From positions 1-64,000 of the forward strand of contig NZ_JAHLME010000008.1 of assembly GCF_018919395.1 (NCBI RefSeq): DNA of 64,000 bases, written 5' to 3'. Positions within the stretch are counted from its first letter, which is position 1. Each line of letters opens with the position of its first letter. The notes under the pieces were generated by a model, which was not told the origin of the DNA, made no database searches, and saw nothing but the letters and a program-made list of their open reading frames with translations. Shown piece by piece: positions 40,000 to 49,610 of this stretch. Both the position numbers and the translations under genes were made by a program. Origin of the DNA: Geomonas azotofigens. GTDB taxonomy: Bacteria; Desulfobacterota; Desulfuromonadia; Geobacterales; Geobacteraceae.

Positions 40000-41142
40000 T
40001 TGCAAGACAAGAAACAATCAGTGATGGTCGTCGCCGGGGAGGCTTCCGGCGAGATGTACGGCGCGCAGATCGCGACCGCCATCCGCGCGCTGTCCCCCGA
40101 GACCCGCTTCTTCGGCATGGGGGGGAACTGCATGCGCGAGGCCGGGGTCGAGACCCTGGTCGATGCCAACGTGATGGCGGTGATGGGGCTCGTGGAGGTG
40201 GTGGCGCACTTGCCGACCATCGTTCGCGGCTTCACCACCCTCAAGAGAAAACTCCTCACCGATCCCCCCGACCTCTTGATCCTGATCGATTACCCGGACT
40301 TCAACCTGCGGCTCGCCAAGGTGGCCAAGAAGGCGGGCATCAAGGTGCTCTACTTCATCTCGCCGCAGGTCTGGGCCTGGAGAAGTCACCGCGTGCACGG
40401 TATCGGGCGCGTAGTCGACATGATGGCGGTGCTCTTCCCGTTCGAGGTCCCCTTCTACCAGAAGGCGGGAGTACCGGTCACCTTCGTGGGGCATCCCCTT
40501 TTGGACCTGGTCAAGCCGACCATGAGGCGGGACGAGGCGCTCGCCTCGCTGGGGCTCGACCCGCAGCGGCGCTGCGTCGGCCTCTTCCCGGGGAGCCGCC
40601 GCTCGGAGCTGCAGAAGCTCCTCCCCATCATCCTGGAGTCGGCGCGAATCCTCAAGGAGCGCATGCCCGACCTGCAGTTCGTGCTGCCGCGCGCCACCTC
40701 CTTGAAGGACGAGGACCTGGCGCCGTATCTGGCCGGCACCCGCCTGGAGGTGAAGGTGGTGGCCGGGAGAAACCACGACGTGATGAGCGGCTGCGACGCG
40801 GTCATCGCAGCGTCGGGTACCGTGGTCATGGAGCTGGCCCTCGTGGGGGTGCCGCACGTGATCATCTACAAGATGTCCACCCTCACCTACGAGATCGGCA
40901 AGAGGGTGATCAACGTGCCGCACATCGGCATCAGCAACATCGTCGCGGAAAAACGGATGGTCCAGGAACTGCTGCAGCACGAGGCGGAGCCTGAGCCTAT
41001 CGCCGACGAAATCGACGCCCTGCTGAACCGGCCGGGGTACGCGGCACAGATGCGCGAGGATTTCGCGGCCATGAGAGTGAAGCTTGGTAACGGCGGGGCC
41101 CTGGGCCGTGTGGCCCGACTCGCCTTGGAGATGATGAAATGA
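40000..41142 (+). CDS. lpxB: Lipid A disaccharide synthase
   Basis: 380 aa from TTG 40000 (AGAGG 6 nt upstream). GT19 enzyme joining lipid X and UDP-diacylglucosamine. Motifs: VVAGEASGEMYG, FGMGGNCMREAG, LLILIDYPDFNLRLAK, FISPQVWAWR, FVGHPLLD and LFPGSRRSEL. It comes straight after the hairpin; LpxH or LpxI, which make lipid X, are not in this cluster. Confidence 0.97.
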   Translation: MQDKKQSVMVVAGEASGEMYGAQIATAIRALSPETRFFGMGGNCMREAGVETLVDANVMAVMGLVEVVAHLPTIVRGFTTLKRKLLTDPPDLLILIDYPDFNLRLAKVAKKAGIKVLYFISPQVWAWRSHRVHGIGRVVDMMAVLFPFEVPFYQKAGVPVTFVGHPLLDLVKPTMRRDEALASLGLDPQRRCVGLFPGSRRSELQKLLPIILESARILKERMPDLQFVLPRATSLKDEDLAPYLAGTRLEVKVVAGRNHDVMSGCDAVIAASGTVVMELALVGVPHVIIYKMSTLTYEIGKRVINVPHIGISNIVAEKRMVQELLQHEAEPEPIADEIDALLNRPGYAAQMREDFAAMRVKLGNGGALGRVARLALEMMK

Positions 41143-42887
41143 GCAGTAGCAGTGCAGCACCCGTTACACCCAACGTATTTCAACGCCTGTTAAGCTACAG
41201 CCGCCCCTACGGGTGGCGCATCGCGCTGGCCGCGCTCGGCTCGGTCGGCGTGGGGGGCATGGACGGCGCCATGGCCTACCTGGTGGAGCCGGTCCTGAGA
41301 AGGATCTTCTCCGGCAAGGAGACCGCGATCTTCGTCCTCTTGCCGCTGGGGATCGTCGTCCTCTACGCGCTGCGCGGCCTGTGCCGCTACACCAACGACT
41401 ATTTCATCCGCAGTGCCGGGCAGCTCGCGGTACAGGACGTGCGCAACGACCTCTACGAGAAGAACATGAGGCTCAGCATCGGCTACTTCCACCGCCACGA
41501 GACCGGGACGCTCATGTCGCGCGTCCTCTCCGACGTGAGCATGATGCAGGAAGGGGTGGGGCAGGTGATCACCGGCCTGTTCCGCGACGGCCTCTCCGCG
41601 GTGGCCCTTTTAGGGGTCATCTTCTACCGCGACTGGCAGCTCGCGCTGATCTCCTTCGTGGTGATCCCGTTGACCGTGGTCCCGGCCCGCAAGATCGGCA
41701 AGAGGATCAAGCGCGTGGCGCGCCAGGGGCAGGAGAAGATGGGGGATCTCGCCAGCATCCTGCAGGAGACCTATTCCGGCATCAAGGTGGTCAAGGCCTT
41801 TGGCCTGGAGGACCGCGAGATCGAGCGCTTCCGGGCGCGCAACCGCGACTTCTACCACTTCACCCGCAAGAACATCAAGTACGAGGGGCTCTCCACGCCG
41901 ATCATGGAGTTCATCACCTCGTTCGGCATCGCCGCGGTGATCTGGGTCGGCGGCTCCAACGTCATGCACGGCACCAAGAGCGCCTCGGAGTTCTTCTCCT
42001 TCATCACCGCCATGGTGCTGGTGTTCAACCCGATCAAGCGCCTCTTGACCGCCTTCAACAACCTGCAGCGCTCCATGGGTGCCGCCGAGCGGGTCTTCGA
42101 GGTCATGGACGAAGAGCCGGAGATCGTGGACGCCCCCGGTGCCCGCGACCTGGGCAAGGCGCGCGGCGAGGTGGAATTCCGCGACCTGCGCTTCAAGTAC
42201 GAGGACGACTACGTGCTGCAGGGGGTGAACCTGAAGGCGCAGCGCGGCGAGGTGATCGCCCTGGTCGGTCCCTCCGGCGGCGGCAAGACCACCCTGGTCT
42301 CGCTGATCACCCGCTTCTATGACCCCACCGAGGGGCAGGTGCTCATGGACGGCGTGGACATCCGCGAGCGGACCATGAAGAGCCTTCTGGAGCAGATCGC
42401 GCTGGTCGACCAGGAGACGATCCTGTTCAACGACACCATCGCCAACAACATCCGCTACGGCAGGATGGCGGCCACCGACGCCGAGGTCGAGGCCGCGGCG
42501 CGGGCCGCCTTCGCCCACGACTTCATCCAGGAACTCCCCGAGGGATACCTGACCAACATCGGCGACCGCGGCGTGCGCCTTTCCGGCGGCCAGCGCCAGA
42601 GGCTCTGCATCGCCCGCGCGATACTCAAGGACGCGCCCATCCTGATCCTGGACGAGGCGACCAGCGCGCTCGACACCGAGAGCGAGCAGATGGTGCAAAA
42701 GGCCCTCAACAACCTGATGCAGAACCGCACCACCTTCGTCATCGCCCACCGCCTCTCCACCATCACCCACGCCGACCGGATCGTGGTGCTGGAGAAGGGC
42801 GTGGTGGCCGAGATGGGAAGCCACGATGACCTGCTCCAGGCGGAAGGTATCTACAGCCGCCTGCACGGCATGCAGTTCAGGGCGTAA
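41139..42887 (+). CDS. msbA: Lipid A export ABC transporter MsbA
   Basis: 582 aa, six TM segments in the first ~330 residues, then an ATPase domain with Walker A GPSGGGKTT, signature LSGGQRQRLCIARA and Walker B ILILDEATSALD. Flips core-lipid A across the inner membrane. Start overlaps lpxB (ATGA). The location in the lpx block supports MsbA rather than a drug exporter. Confidence 0.94.
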   Translation: MSSSSAAPVTPNVFQRLLSYSRPYGWRIALAALGSVGVGGMDGAMAYLVEPVLRRIFSGKETAIFVLLPLGIVVLYALRGLCRYTNDYFIRSAGQLAVQDVRNDLYEKNMRLSIGYFHRHETGTLMSRVLSDVSMMQEGVGQVITGLFRDGLSAVALLGVIFYRDWQLALISFVVIPLTVVPARKIGKRIKRVARQGQEKMGDLASILQETYSGIKVVKAFGLEDREIERFRARNRDFYHFTRKNIKYEGLSTPIMEFITSFGIAAVIWVGGSNVMHGTKSASEFFSFITAMVLVFNPIKRLLTAFNNLQRSMGAAERVFEVMDEEPEIVDAPGARDLGKARGEVEFRDLRFKYEDDYVLQGVNLKAQRGEVIALVGPSGGGKTTLVSLITRFYDPTEGQVLMDGVDIRERTMKSLLEQIALVDQETILFNDTIANNIRYGRMAATDAEVEAAARAAFAHDFIQELPEGYLTNIGDRGVRLSGGQRQRLCIARAILKDAPILILDEATSALDTESEQMVQKALNNLMQNRTTFVIAHRLSTITHADRIVVLEKGVVAEMGSHDDLLQAEGIYSRLHGMQFRA

Positions 42888-42895
42888 TCTCGGCA

Positions 42896-42919
42896 CTCCC
42901 CTCCCGCAAGGGGAGGGGG
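42896..42919. repeat. Palindrome CTCCCCTCCC...GGGGAGGGG after msbA
   Basis: CCCCTCCC and GGGGAGGG arms with a GCAA-type loop, in the 77-bp gap between msbA and the acyltransferase. No T run follows. Similar to the palindromes at 26654 and 58269. Confidence 0.5.
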
Positions 42920-42964
42920 AAGCGTACACAAGACTTTTATTCCCCTTCTTTTGGATGGGCTGCC

Positions 42965-43915
42965 ATGGTAGCCGTGAAGGATGGGGTGTTGAGGGATTTT
43001 TTGATGCTGAAGCATCTGCGCTGGTATCTTGAAACCGGATTCTTCCTGGCCATCTCCTCCACCGTCGCGTTGTTGCCCGATGCTCTGGCGCTCGCCGCCG
43101 GGCGCGGGCTCGGGCGTATCGCCTTTGCGCTGCTGGGCAAAAGGCGCAGGATCGCCATCGCCAACTTCGAGGCGAGCCTCCCCTTCCTGGAGCGCCAGCC
43201 CGGCTGGCAGGGGGGGAGCGCGCGGCAGCTGGCGCGCGGCGTCTTCGAGAACCTGGGGTGCTGCATCGTCGAGGTCTGCAAGATCTACGGCGGGCGCGGG
43301 CAGGAGCTGATCGACGCGGTGGAGATTCGCGGGGCGGAGCACTTCGACGCCGCCTTCGCCAAGGGGAAAGGGCTCATCTTCATCACCGCCCATAGCGGCA
43401 ACTGGGAGCTTTTGGCGCTCGCCTTCGGGGTGCGCAAGCACGAGCTCTCCGTGGTGGCCAGGCGCCAGGACAACCCCTACCTGGACCGGATGATCGAGCA
43501 GATCCGTAAGAGCTACGGCAACGGGCTCATCTACAAGGACGGGGCGCTCAGGGCCATGTTCTCCGCGCTTAAGAAGCGCGAGGTGGTCGGGCTCCTGATC
43601 GACCAGGCGGTGCAGTCCGAGTGGGGGATCCTCGCCGATTTTCTTGGCCGTCCCGCCTGGACCATGCGCATGCCCTCCCTGATTGCCAGGAAGAGTGGCG
43701 CGCCACTATTGCCCGCCTTCATCCACCGCGAGGGGAACAAGAGCATCATCACCATCCACCCGGAGTACCGGCTCTCCGAAGCCTGCGATCCCGAGGTCGC
43801 CGCCGCCGAGGACGCCAACGGGCTGAACCGTTACATCGAGGAGTACGTGGTGGCGCATCCCGATCAGTGGTACTGGGTGCACAAGCGCTGGAAGAACGCG
43901 CCGTCGGCCGCGTGA
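42965..43915 (+). CDS. lpxL: Lysophospholipid acyltransferase family (LpxL/HtrB-type lipid A acyltransferase)
   Basis: 316 aa. One N-terminal membrane helix (about 20-45), then the acyltransferase motif HSGNWE (HX4E, about residue 142), and FLGRPAWTMRMPSLIARKSGAPLLPAF, as in late lipid A acyltransferases. Adds a secondary acyl chain on the inner face of the inner membrane. Which chain cannot be told, so the symbol is by family and context. A second in-frame ATG at 43004 is possible, but 42965 has a weak GGATGGG upstream. Confidence 0.85.
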   Translation: MVAVKDGVLRDFLMLKHLRWYLETGFFLAISSTVALLPDALALAAGRGLGRIAFALLGKRRRIAIANFEASLPFLERQPGWQGGSARQLARGVFENLGCCIVEVCKIYGGRGQELIDAVEIRGAEHFDAAFAKGKGLIFITAHSGNWELLALAFGVRKHELSVVARRQDNPYLDRMIEQIRKSYGNGLIYKDGALRAMFSALKKREVVGLLIDQAVQSEWGILADFLGRPAWTMRMPSLIARKSGAPLLPAFIHREGNKSIITIHPEYRLSEACDPEVAAAEDANGLNRYIEEYVVAHPDQWYWVHKRWKNAPSAA

Positions 43916-43992
43916 GGCGAATGGCCGTTTCGCCCGTCTCCTCCGGCAACCGCGCTTGGCAATGTCCCAACCCCTCTCCTCCGTCGACCACT

Positions 43993-44016
43993 GTAGGGGC
44001 ACATAATCATTTGCCC
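43993..44016 (+). repeat. REP copy, array unit 1, plus
   Basis: GTAG then GGGCACATAATCATTTGCCC. One stem mismatch; arms partly drifted towards the variant at 44199. Confidence 0.8.
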
Positions 44017-44071
44017 GGCCGCCGGTGCCCGGTCGCCATCGCTGCAGGAGAGAGCAGGCGCGCCTAAAGGC

Positions 44072-44095
44072 GGGCGAATGATTATTCGCCCCTAC
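44072..44095 (-). repeat. REP copy, array unit 1, minus
   Basis: Canonical: on the minus strand GTAG followed by GGGCGAATAATCATTCGCCC. Confidence 0.9.
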
Positions 44096-44198
44096 AGGCA
44101 TTGTTCGAGTTCCCTCGCGTGGTCAACCTTCTGTAAGAAGCGCCGCGATGGCCTAAGGCCATTGGCAATGTCCCAAGCCGTCTCCTCCGGCAACCGCT

Positions 44199-44222
44199 GT
44201 AGGGGCAAATAATCATTTGCCC
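44199..44222 (+). repeat. REP copy, array unit 2, plus, with compensatory stem change
   Basis: GTAG then GGGCAAATAATCATTTGCCC. Both arms differ from the canonical ones at the paired position, so the 8-bp stem is intact. Confidence 0.9.
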
Positions 44223-44278
44223 AGCCGCCGGTGCCCCGGTCGCCATCGTTGCAGGAGAGAACAGGTGCGCCCAAAGGC

Positions 44279-44302
44279 GGGCGAATGATTATTCGCCCCT
44301 AC
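44279..44302 (-). repeat. REP copy, array unit 2, minus
   Basis: Canonical copy in minus orientation. Confidence 0.9.
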
Positions 44303-44381
44303 AGGTGCTGTGTGCCGGTGCATTTCCCCAGGCGCCGGTGCCCGACCGGCGTCTTTGCAGGAGAGGTCGCACGCGCCAAGG

Positions 44382-44401
44382 GGGCAATGATTCGCCCCTA
44401 C
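44382..44401 (-). repeat. Degenerate REP copy next to the waaA SD
   Basis: GGGCAATGATTCGCCCCTAC on the plus strand: the minus-oriented element with four bases lost from the stem and loop. GAGG, the only SD-like sequence before waaA, follows at once. Confidence 0.7.
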
Positions 44402-44418
44402 GAGGTCTTTGCATAGAA

Positions 44419-45729
44419 ATGATCAACATCATCTACAACCTGCTCCTGTGGCTCGTCCTGCCGCTACTGGTGCCCTACCACGCCTACCGGTCGCTCTCCC
44501 GGGGGCGCCGTACCGCCTTCCTGGAACGCTTCGGCCGCATCCCCGCTGATGAGCTGAACCTGATCGGCGGCGGGAACGGCACCATCCTGGTGCACGCGGT
44601 CTCCGTTGGCGAAACCAACGCCGCGCTGCCGCTCCTGAAAGGGATCCGCACCCGCTTCCCCGGGAAGAAGATCGTTATCTCCAACGTCACCGAGACCGGT
44701 CGCAGCGTGGCCCAAAAGAGCAAGGCGGCCGACCTCTGCATCTACTTCCCCTTCGACTTCCCCTTCGCCGTCCGCGCCGTGCTGGAGAGTATCCGGCCCG
44801 AAGTCGTCGTCATCATGGAAACCGAGATCTGGCCCAACTTCATCGGCGTCGCGCGAGAGATGGGCATCCCGGTGCTCCTGGCCAACGGCCGCATCTCGGA
44901 CCGCTCTTTCGGCCGCTACCTGCGCCTGTCCTGGTTCTTCCGCCCGGTGCTGCGGCGCCTCTCCGCGCTCTGCATGCAGACCCCCGTCGACGCTGAGCGC
45001 ATCGCGGCGATCGGGGCGCCGTCCGCCGCGGTGCACGTGGGCGGCAACCTGAAGTACGACATCCCGGTGGTCAAGGCGAAGCCTGAGCAGGTGGCCGAGA
45101 TCAAGGCGAAATACCAGATCCCGTCGGACTGCTTCGTGTTCGCCGCGGCGAGCACCCACGAGGGTGAGGAGGCGCAGGTCCTCTCCGCCTACCGCGACCT
45201 CCTGGCGCGCGATCCGCACAGCTTTCTGATCCTGGCGCCGCGCCACCCGGAACGCGCTCCCGGCGTCGCCGAACTGATCAGGAAGGAAGGCTTCCCCTTC
45301 CAGTCCCGCTCCGCCCTGGACGGCTCCGGCCCCTTGCCGGCGGGAGGCATCCTGCTGCTGGACACGGTGGGGGAGCTGGCCGGACTGTACCGCGCCTCGG
45401 ACCTCGTCTTCGTCGGCGGGAGCCTGGTCGCGACCGGCGGACACAACCCGCTGGAGCCGGCCGCCTGCCAGGTGCCGGTGCTGTTCGGACCGCACATGGA
45501 GAACTTCCGCGAGATCGCCGCGCTCTTCGTCAAACATTGCGGCGCGGAGGTGCAGCCCGCCGACCTGGAGGGACTGAAGGCCGAGTTGCTGCGGCTCTCG
45601 GCGGATGCGTCGCTGCGGGAAGAGCTCGGGCGCCGCGGCGCCGGCATCCTCCTGGAGAGCGCGGGCGCCACCGGCCGCCATCTGGACGTGATGGCGTCCC
45701 TGCTGGAGCGAGGAGGAAAACGTGGCTGA
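44419..45729 (+). CDS. waaA: 3-deoxy-D-manno-octulosonic acid transferase
   Basis: 436 aa from ATG 44419; the open frame upstream runs through the REP array and is not coding. GT30 enzyme that adds Kdo to lipid A precursor. N-terminal membrane anchor (about 3-20), then the WaaA pattern: [42 protein letters not shown], and in the C-terminal half STHEGEE and [20 protein letters not shown] lies 13 nt upstream, a long spacing. Overlaps lpxK by 8 nt. Confidence 0.95.
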   Translation: MINIIYNLLLWLVLPLLVPYHAYRSLSRGRRTAFLERFGRIPADELNLIGGGNGTILVHAVSVGETNAALPLLKGIRTRFPGKKIVISNVTETGRSVAQKSKAADLCIYFPFDFPFAVRAVLESIRPEVVVIMETEIWPNFIGVAREMGIPVLLANGRISDRSFGRYLRLSWFFRPVLRRLSALCMQTPVDAERIAAIGAPSAAVHVGGNLKYDIPVVKAKPEQVAEIKAKYQIPSDCFVFAAASTHEGEEAQVLSAYRDLLARDPHSFLILAPRHPERAPGVAELIRKEGFPFQSRSALDGSGPLPAGGILLLDTVGELAGLYRASDLVFVGGSLVATGGHNPLEPAACQVPVLFGPHMENFREIAALFVKHCGAEVQPADLEGLKAELLRLSADASLREELGRRGAGILLESAGATGRHLDVMASLLERGGKRG

Positions 45730-46798
45730 CCTGGAGACCTACTATCGCGACCTGATGGCGGGGAAGCGCTCGGCCCCGGGCGACCGGGCCCTGCTCGGCC
45801 TGCTGCGGCTCGCCTCGCGCCCCTACGCGGCGATTCTGCGGCTGAGGGCGCTCGGGTACCGGCTCGGGCTCATCCCGTCGCACCGGCTGCCGCGCCCGGT
45901 GATCTCGGTGGGCAACCTGGTCCTGGGCGGCACCGGCAAGACCCCGACGGTCGCTTGGCTCGCCGGCCGCCTCATGAGCCGGGGCAAGCGGGTCTGCGTG
46001 CTGTCACGCGGCTATGGCGGCAGCGCCGAGGGTGAGATCGGCATCGTCTGTGACGGCGAGAAGCTCCTGCTCACTCCCGCAGAGGCCGGCGACGAGCCAT
46101 GCCAACTGGCGGGAATGCTGCCGGGACTCATGGTGGTGATCGGCTCCAGCCGCTACCGCGCGGGGCTGCATGCGCTGGAAAAGCTCAACCCGGACGTCTT
46201 CATCCTGGACGACGGCTACCAGCACCTGAAGCTGAAAAGGGACCTGAACCTCCTGCTGCTGGACGCCTCCAACCCCTTCGACAACGGACTCACCCTGCCG
46301 GGCGGTTTCCTGCGCGAGGCGCCGGCGGCGGCCGGCCGCGCGGACCTGGTCATCTGCACCCGGACGCCGGAAGCAAAGGGGAGGACCGCCCCCGTTCCCG
46401 GCAAGCCGACCTGCTGGACAAGGCATCGACTTTCTGGCATAGTCCCGCTCGGCGGCGGCCCCGCCGCCGGCTTCGAAGCGGCGCAGGGTCCCCGCGTCAT
46501 GGCCTTTTCCGGGATAGCCAACCCGGGCGCTTTCTTCGACGGGCTGGAAGCGGTCGGGGTGAGGCCGGTGACCACGCTCTCCTTCCCGGACCATGTGAGC
46601 TACGGCGAGCCCGAGATTGCCGCCATCCTCCGGCTGAAGACCGCATCCCGCTCCACGGTCCTCCTCACCACTCAGAAGGACGCCGTGAAGTTGCTGCCCC
46701 ACGCCGACAAGCTTTCCGGCTGCTTTGCCGTCATGTTGGAACTGGAGTTCGAGGACTCGCGTCCCCTGGAGCAGGCTTTGAACCGTTGCTGTGAGTGA
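45722..46798 (+). CDS. lpxK: Tetraacyldisaccharide 4'-kinase
   Basis: 358 aa from GTG 45722 (GGAGG upstream). Phosphorylates the 4' position of the lipid A disaccharide at the inner membrane. Walker [15 protein letters not shown] (about 62-75), LSRGYGG, and the LpxK signature [17 protein letters not shown]. The length is usual. Coupled to waaA upstream and to the heptosyltransferase downstream. Confidence 0.95.
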   Translation: MADLETYYRDLMAGKRSAPGDRALLGLLRLASRPYAAILRLRALGYRLGLIPSHRLPRPVISVGNLVLGGTGKTPTVAWLAGRLMSRGKRVCVLSRGYGGSAEGEIGIVCDGEKLLLTPAEAGDEPCQLAGMLPGLMVVIGSSRYRAGLHALEKLNPDVFILDDGYQHLKLKRDLNLLLLDASNPFDNGLTLPGGFLREAPAAAGRADLVICTRTPEAKGRTAPVPGKPTCWTRHRLSGIVPLGGGPAAGFEAAQGPRVMAFSGIANPGAFFDGLEAVGVRPVTTLSFPDHVSYGEPEIAAILRLKTASRSTVLLTTQKDAVKLLPHADKLSGCFAVMLELEFEDSRPLEQALNRCCE

Positions 46799-46805
46799 AA
46801 CGAAT

Positions 46806-47861
46806 ATGCGCGTACTGATCATCAAACCATCCTCCCTCGGCGACGTGATCCAGACCCTGCCGGTGCTCGACTTCCTGCACCAGGCGGTGCCGGGCATCGA
46901 GGTCGACTGGGTGGTCGAGGAAAACCTCGAGGACCTGCTGGCGGGGCACCCGCAGGTAAGCCGGGTGCACCCGGTCCCGGCGGCCCTGTGGCGCAAGCAT
47001 CGCTTCTCAGCGAAGACCTGGCGCGGCGTGTCGGCCCTGCGCAAGACCCTGTGCGAGAGGGCCTACGACCTGGTTTTCGACCTGCAGGGGGACCTGATCA
47101 GCGGGGTGATCTCCCGGTACTCCGGTTGCGCGGACCGGCTCGGTTTCGAGCGCGATGCCGTCGTGGAGCCGCTGAACACCTGGTGCAACACGCGCCTCAT
47201 CCCGGTGCGCAGGCAGGAGTATCACAACATCGACCGCTTCCTGCGCCTGGTCAGCATCCCCTTCGCCAAGGACTTCCGCACCATGGAGCTTCCCGGCCAC
47301 CTCGTCAGCTCTCCCGAGGACGAGGCCAACGCAGAGGCGCTCCTCGCCACGCTGGCGGACGGGCTGGTTTTCCTGTTCCACCACGGCACTGCAAACCCGA
47401 CCGAGGCCTGGAGCGAAAAGGGGTGGACCGGATTGGGGCGGGAGGTGCTGGAGCGCTTCCACGACGCCACCATACTGCTCCCCTGGGAGAACGAGGCGGA
47501 GCGCCAGGCAGCCTTCTCCATCGCCTCCGCCATTGGCCAGGGGTGCCGGGTGCTGGACCGCCTTTCCCTGAAGGGGATGGCGGCCCTCTTGAAGAAGGTC
47601 GATCTCGTGGTCGGGGGGGACGCCGGGCTGGTGCAGATGGCCGCGGTCCTCGGCACGCCGACGGTCTCGTTTTACCGCGGCACGCAGGCCAAGCGGAGCG
47701 CGCCGCGCGGCGACGCCCATGTCGCCCTGCAGTCCCCGATGCACTGCGCGGGCTGCCTCAGGGCCCACTGCGACAAGGACGCCAAGTGCCGCGACAGCAT
47801 CAAGGTGGAGGCGATGCTCGCCGCCGTCACCCGCCTGCTGGCGCTGCCGGGAAACATGTAA
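46806..47861 (+). CDS. waaC: Heptosyltransferase, GT9 family
   Basis: 351 aa from ATG 46806; GTG 46791, overlapping lpxK, is an alternative. Starts RVLIIKPSSLGDVIQTLPVL, the WaaC-type opening. Two Rossmann halves; C-terminal FHHGTANPTEAWSEKGW and VVGGDAGLVQMAAVLGTPTVSFYRGT are typical of GT9 nucleotide-sugar sites. Likely adds the first heptose to Kdo; the symbol is by similarity and context. A Cys-rich end (CAGCLRAHCDKDAKC) is of interest. Confidence 0.83.
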   Translation: MRVLIIKPSSLGDVIQTLPVLDFLHQAVPGIEVDWVVEENLEDLLAGHPQVSRVHPVPAALWRKHRFSAKTWRGVSALRKTLCERAYDLVFDLQGDLISGVISRYSGCADRLGFERDAVVEPLNTWCNTRLIPVRRQEYHNIDRFLRLVSIPFAKDFRTMELPGHLVSSPEDEANAEALLATLADGLVFLFHHGTANPTEAWSEKGWTGLGREVLERFHDATILLPWENEAERQAAFSIASAIGQGCRVLDRLSLKGMAALLKKVDLVVGGDAGLVQMAAVLGTPTVSFYRGTQAKRSAPRGDAHVALQSPMHCAGCLRAHCDKDAKCRDSIKVEAMLAAVTRLLALPGNM

Positions 47862-47906
47862 CTTCGGGCTGGCGTTGCCGCCCTATCGTGTACAGGAGAA
47901 TTTGAA

Positions 47907-48140
47907 ATGGAATTGCAGGAGAGGCTGAACGAGGTTTTTTGCCAGGTATTCGACGATGACGACATCCGCATCGCTCCCGAGATGACCGCCGACGACATCG
48001 ATGGCTGGGATTCGCTGTCCCACGTGAACCTCATCGTAGCTGTGGAAGCTACCTTCGGGATCCGGTTTACCCACAAAGAAGTACTCACCTTCAAGAACAT
48101 CGGCGACCTGCTCAACTGCATCACCGCGAAAGTGCAGTAG
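47907..48140 (+). CDS. Acyl carrier protein
   Basis: 77 aa. The serine for 4'-phosphopantetheine is in GWDSLSH (residue about 36), in an acidic four-helix fold. The Trp at the site (GWDS rather than GADS) marks it as a specialised ACP and not the fatty-acid AcpP. CAGGAGA precedes the start. It is 5 nt from the MBOAT gene and probably feeds or partners it. Confidence 0.92.
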   Translation: MELQERLNEVFCQVFDDDDIRIAPEMTADDIDGWDSLSHVNLIVAVEATFGIRFTHKEVLTFKNIGDLLNCITAKVQ

Positions 48141-48145
48141 GCTCG

Positions 48146-49597
48146 ATGCCGTTCAACTCGCTGGATTACTTTCTCTTCCTGCCGGCGGTGTACCTCGTGT
48201 TCTACCTGGCGGGCGACCGGGCGCGCTGGGGCGTGCTGCTGGCGGCAAGCTTCGGCTTCTACGCCGCCCTCAAGGTTCCCTACCTGCCGGCGGTACTGGC
48301 GCTGGTGGCGGTGAGCACCTACTGCTTCGGGATATGGCTGCACCGGGCGCAGGCACCGGGGGCGAAGCGCGCCCTGCTTTGGGGCGGGGTGGCGGCGAAC
48401 GTCCTGGTGCTGGTGGTCATGAAGTACCTCCCCTTTCTCTCGGAGAACCTGAGAGGGGTCACCCAGCTCTTCTCCCTGGAGTTCCAGGTCCCGGCAGTCC
48501 GGGCGCTGGTGGCCATCGGCGTCTCGTACTACGTCTTCCAGGCCATCTCCTATCTCATCGACATCTATTATGAAGTGGAGGAGCCCGAGCCCCATTTCGG
48601 GTACTTCGCCCTGTACCTCTCCTTCTTCCCGAAACTGCTGCAGGGGCCGATCGAACGGGCGGGCGACCTGCTGCCGCAACTGAAGACGCCCTACCGCTTC
48701 GACTACGACAACATGCGCTACGGCATGCTGCTTTTCGCCTGGGGCCTGTTCAAGAAGATGGTCCTCGCGGACCGGCTCGGCATCTACGCCGACGCCGTCT
48801 ACAACGACGTTCACGCGGCCAGCGGCTTGCAACTGCTCCTGGGCACCTACGCCTACGCCTTCCAGATCTGCATGGACTTCTCAGGCTATACCGACATGGC
48901 GCTGGGGACTGCCCGGCTGTTCAACATCAGCCTGACCCAGAACTTCAACAGCCCCTACCTCGCCACCTCGGTGGCCGACTTCTGGCGCCGCTGGCACATC
49001 AGCTTCTCGCGCTGGATTCTCGACTACATCTTCAAGCCGCTGCAGATGCAGTGGCGCGACTGGAGAACCTGGGGCACCGCCCTGGCCCTGGTCACCGCCT
49101 TCCTCATCTCCGGGATCTGGCACGGCGCGAGCTGGGGCTTCGTGATCTGGGGCGGCCTGCACGGGCTCTACATGGCCTGCTCCGTCTTCTATAAGCCGTA
49201 CCAGAAGAAGATCTACCAGGCGTTCGGCATCCAGAAGAGCCCGTACCTGAAGTACTGGCAGATGCTGGTCACCTTCCACCTGGTCTGCTTCGCCTGGGTC
49301 TTTTTCCGCGTCAACACCCTGAGCGACGCCCTGTACATCTGCACCTTCAAGTTCCTTTCCGTGAGGCACCGCGGCGCTTCGCTTCTCGTGCATGGCTTCG
49401 ACAGGGGCGACGCCCGCCTGGTTTTTGTTGCCGCCACCCTGGTGGTGCTGGGGGGATGGCTGTCGCGTCACGAGCGGGCACAAAGGATGTGGAACGGTTC
49501 CACCCTGCTCCGGTGGGGGTGCTACAACGCGCTCGTGCTCGCGCTGATCTTCCTCGGTGTGAAGTCCCAGGGGACCTTCATCTACTTCAACTTCTAA
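48146..49597 (+). CDS. MBOAT family O-acyltransferase (AlgI/DltB-like)
   Basis: 483 aa inner-membrane protein with about 11-12 hydrophobic segments. MBOAT hallmarks: LSFFPKLLQGPIERA, ICMDFSGYTDMALGTA, FWRRWHISFSRWI and the active His in LISGIWHGASWGFVIWGGLHG. Moves acyl groups across the membrane, taking them from a thioester donor. Between an ACP and an SGNH-like protein, as in Dlt and alginate acetylation systems. Acceptor likely a surface glycan (inference). Confidence 0.92.
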   Translation: MPFNSLDYFLFLPAVYLVFYLAGDRARWGVLLAASFGFYAALKVPYLPAVLALVAVSTYCFGIWLHRAQAPGAKRALLWGGVAANVLVLVVMKYLPFLSENLRGVTQLFSLEFQVPAVRALVAIGVSYYVFQAISYLIDIYYEVEEPEPHFGYFALYLSFFPKLLQGPIERAGDLLPQLKTPYRFDYDNMRYGMLLFAWGLFKKMVLADRLGIYADAVYNDVHAASGLQLLLGTYAYAFQICMDFSGYTDMALGTARLFNISLTQNFNSPYLATSVADFWRRWHISFSRWILDYIFKPLQMQWRDWRTWGTALALVTAFLISGIWHGASWGFVIWGGLHGLYMACSVFYKPYQKKIYQAFGIQKSPYLKYWQMLVTFHLVCFAWVFFRVNTLSDALYICTFKFLSVRHRGASLLVHGFDRGDARLVFVAATLVVLGGWLSRHERAQRMWNGSTLLRWGCYNALVLALIFLGVKSQGTFIYFNF

Positions 49598-49610
49598 GGC
49601 AAAGGCTTCG

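Larger units (their letters stand above)
43916..44418. repeat. Tandem REP array (BIME-like) between lpxL and waaA
   Basis: 503 bp without a gene. A ~206-bp unit that starts TTGGCAATGTCCCAA occurs at 43956 and 44162 and a partial third copy of its distal half at about 44330-44401. Each full unit has a plus REP and, about 55 nt further, a minus REP. The units share CCGCCGGTGCC and GCAGGAGAG segments. The ORF that reads through it is just the upstream extension of waaA. Confidence 0.85.

Noticed and set aside
43916..44418. CRISPR array reading of the repeats before waaA
   Set aside because: Units are few, about 206 bp, with inverted REP pairs; no uniform short repeats with unique spacers and no cas genes.
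44305..44418. Longer waaA reading frame starting at 44305
   Set aside because: It reads through REP copies and lacks conservation-like features; the membrane-anchor start at 44419 fits the family.
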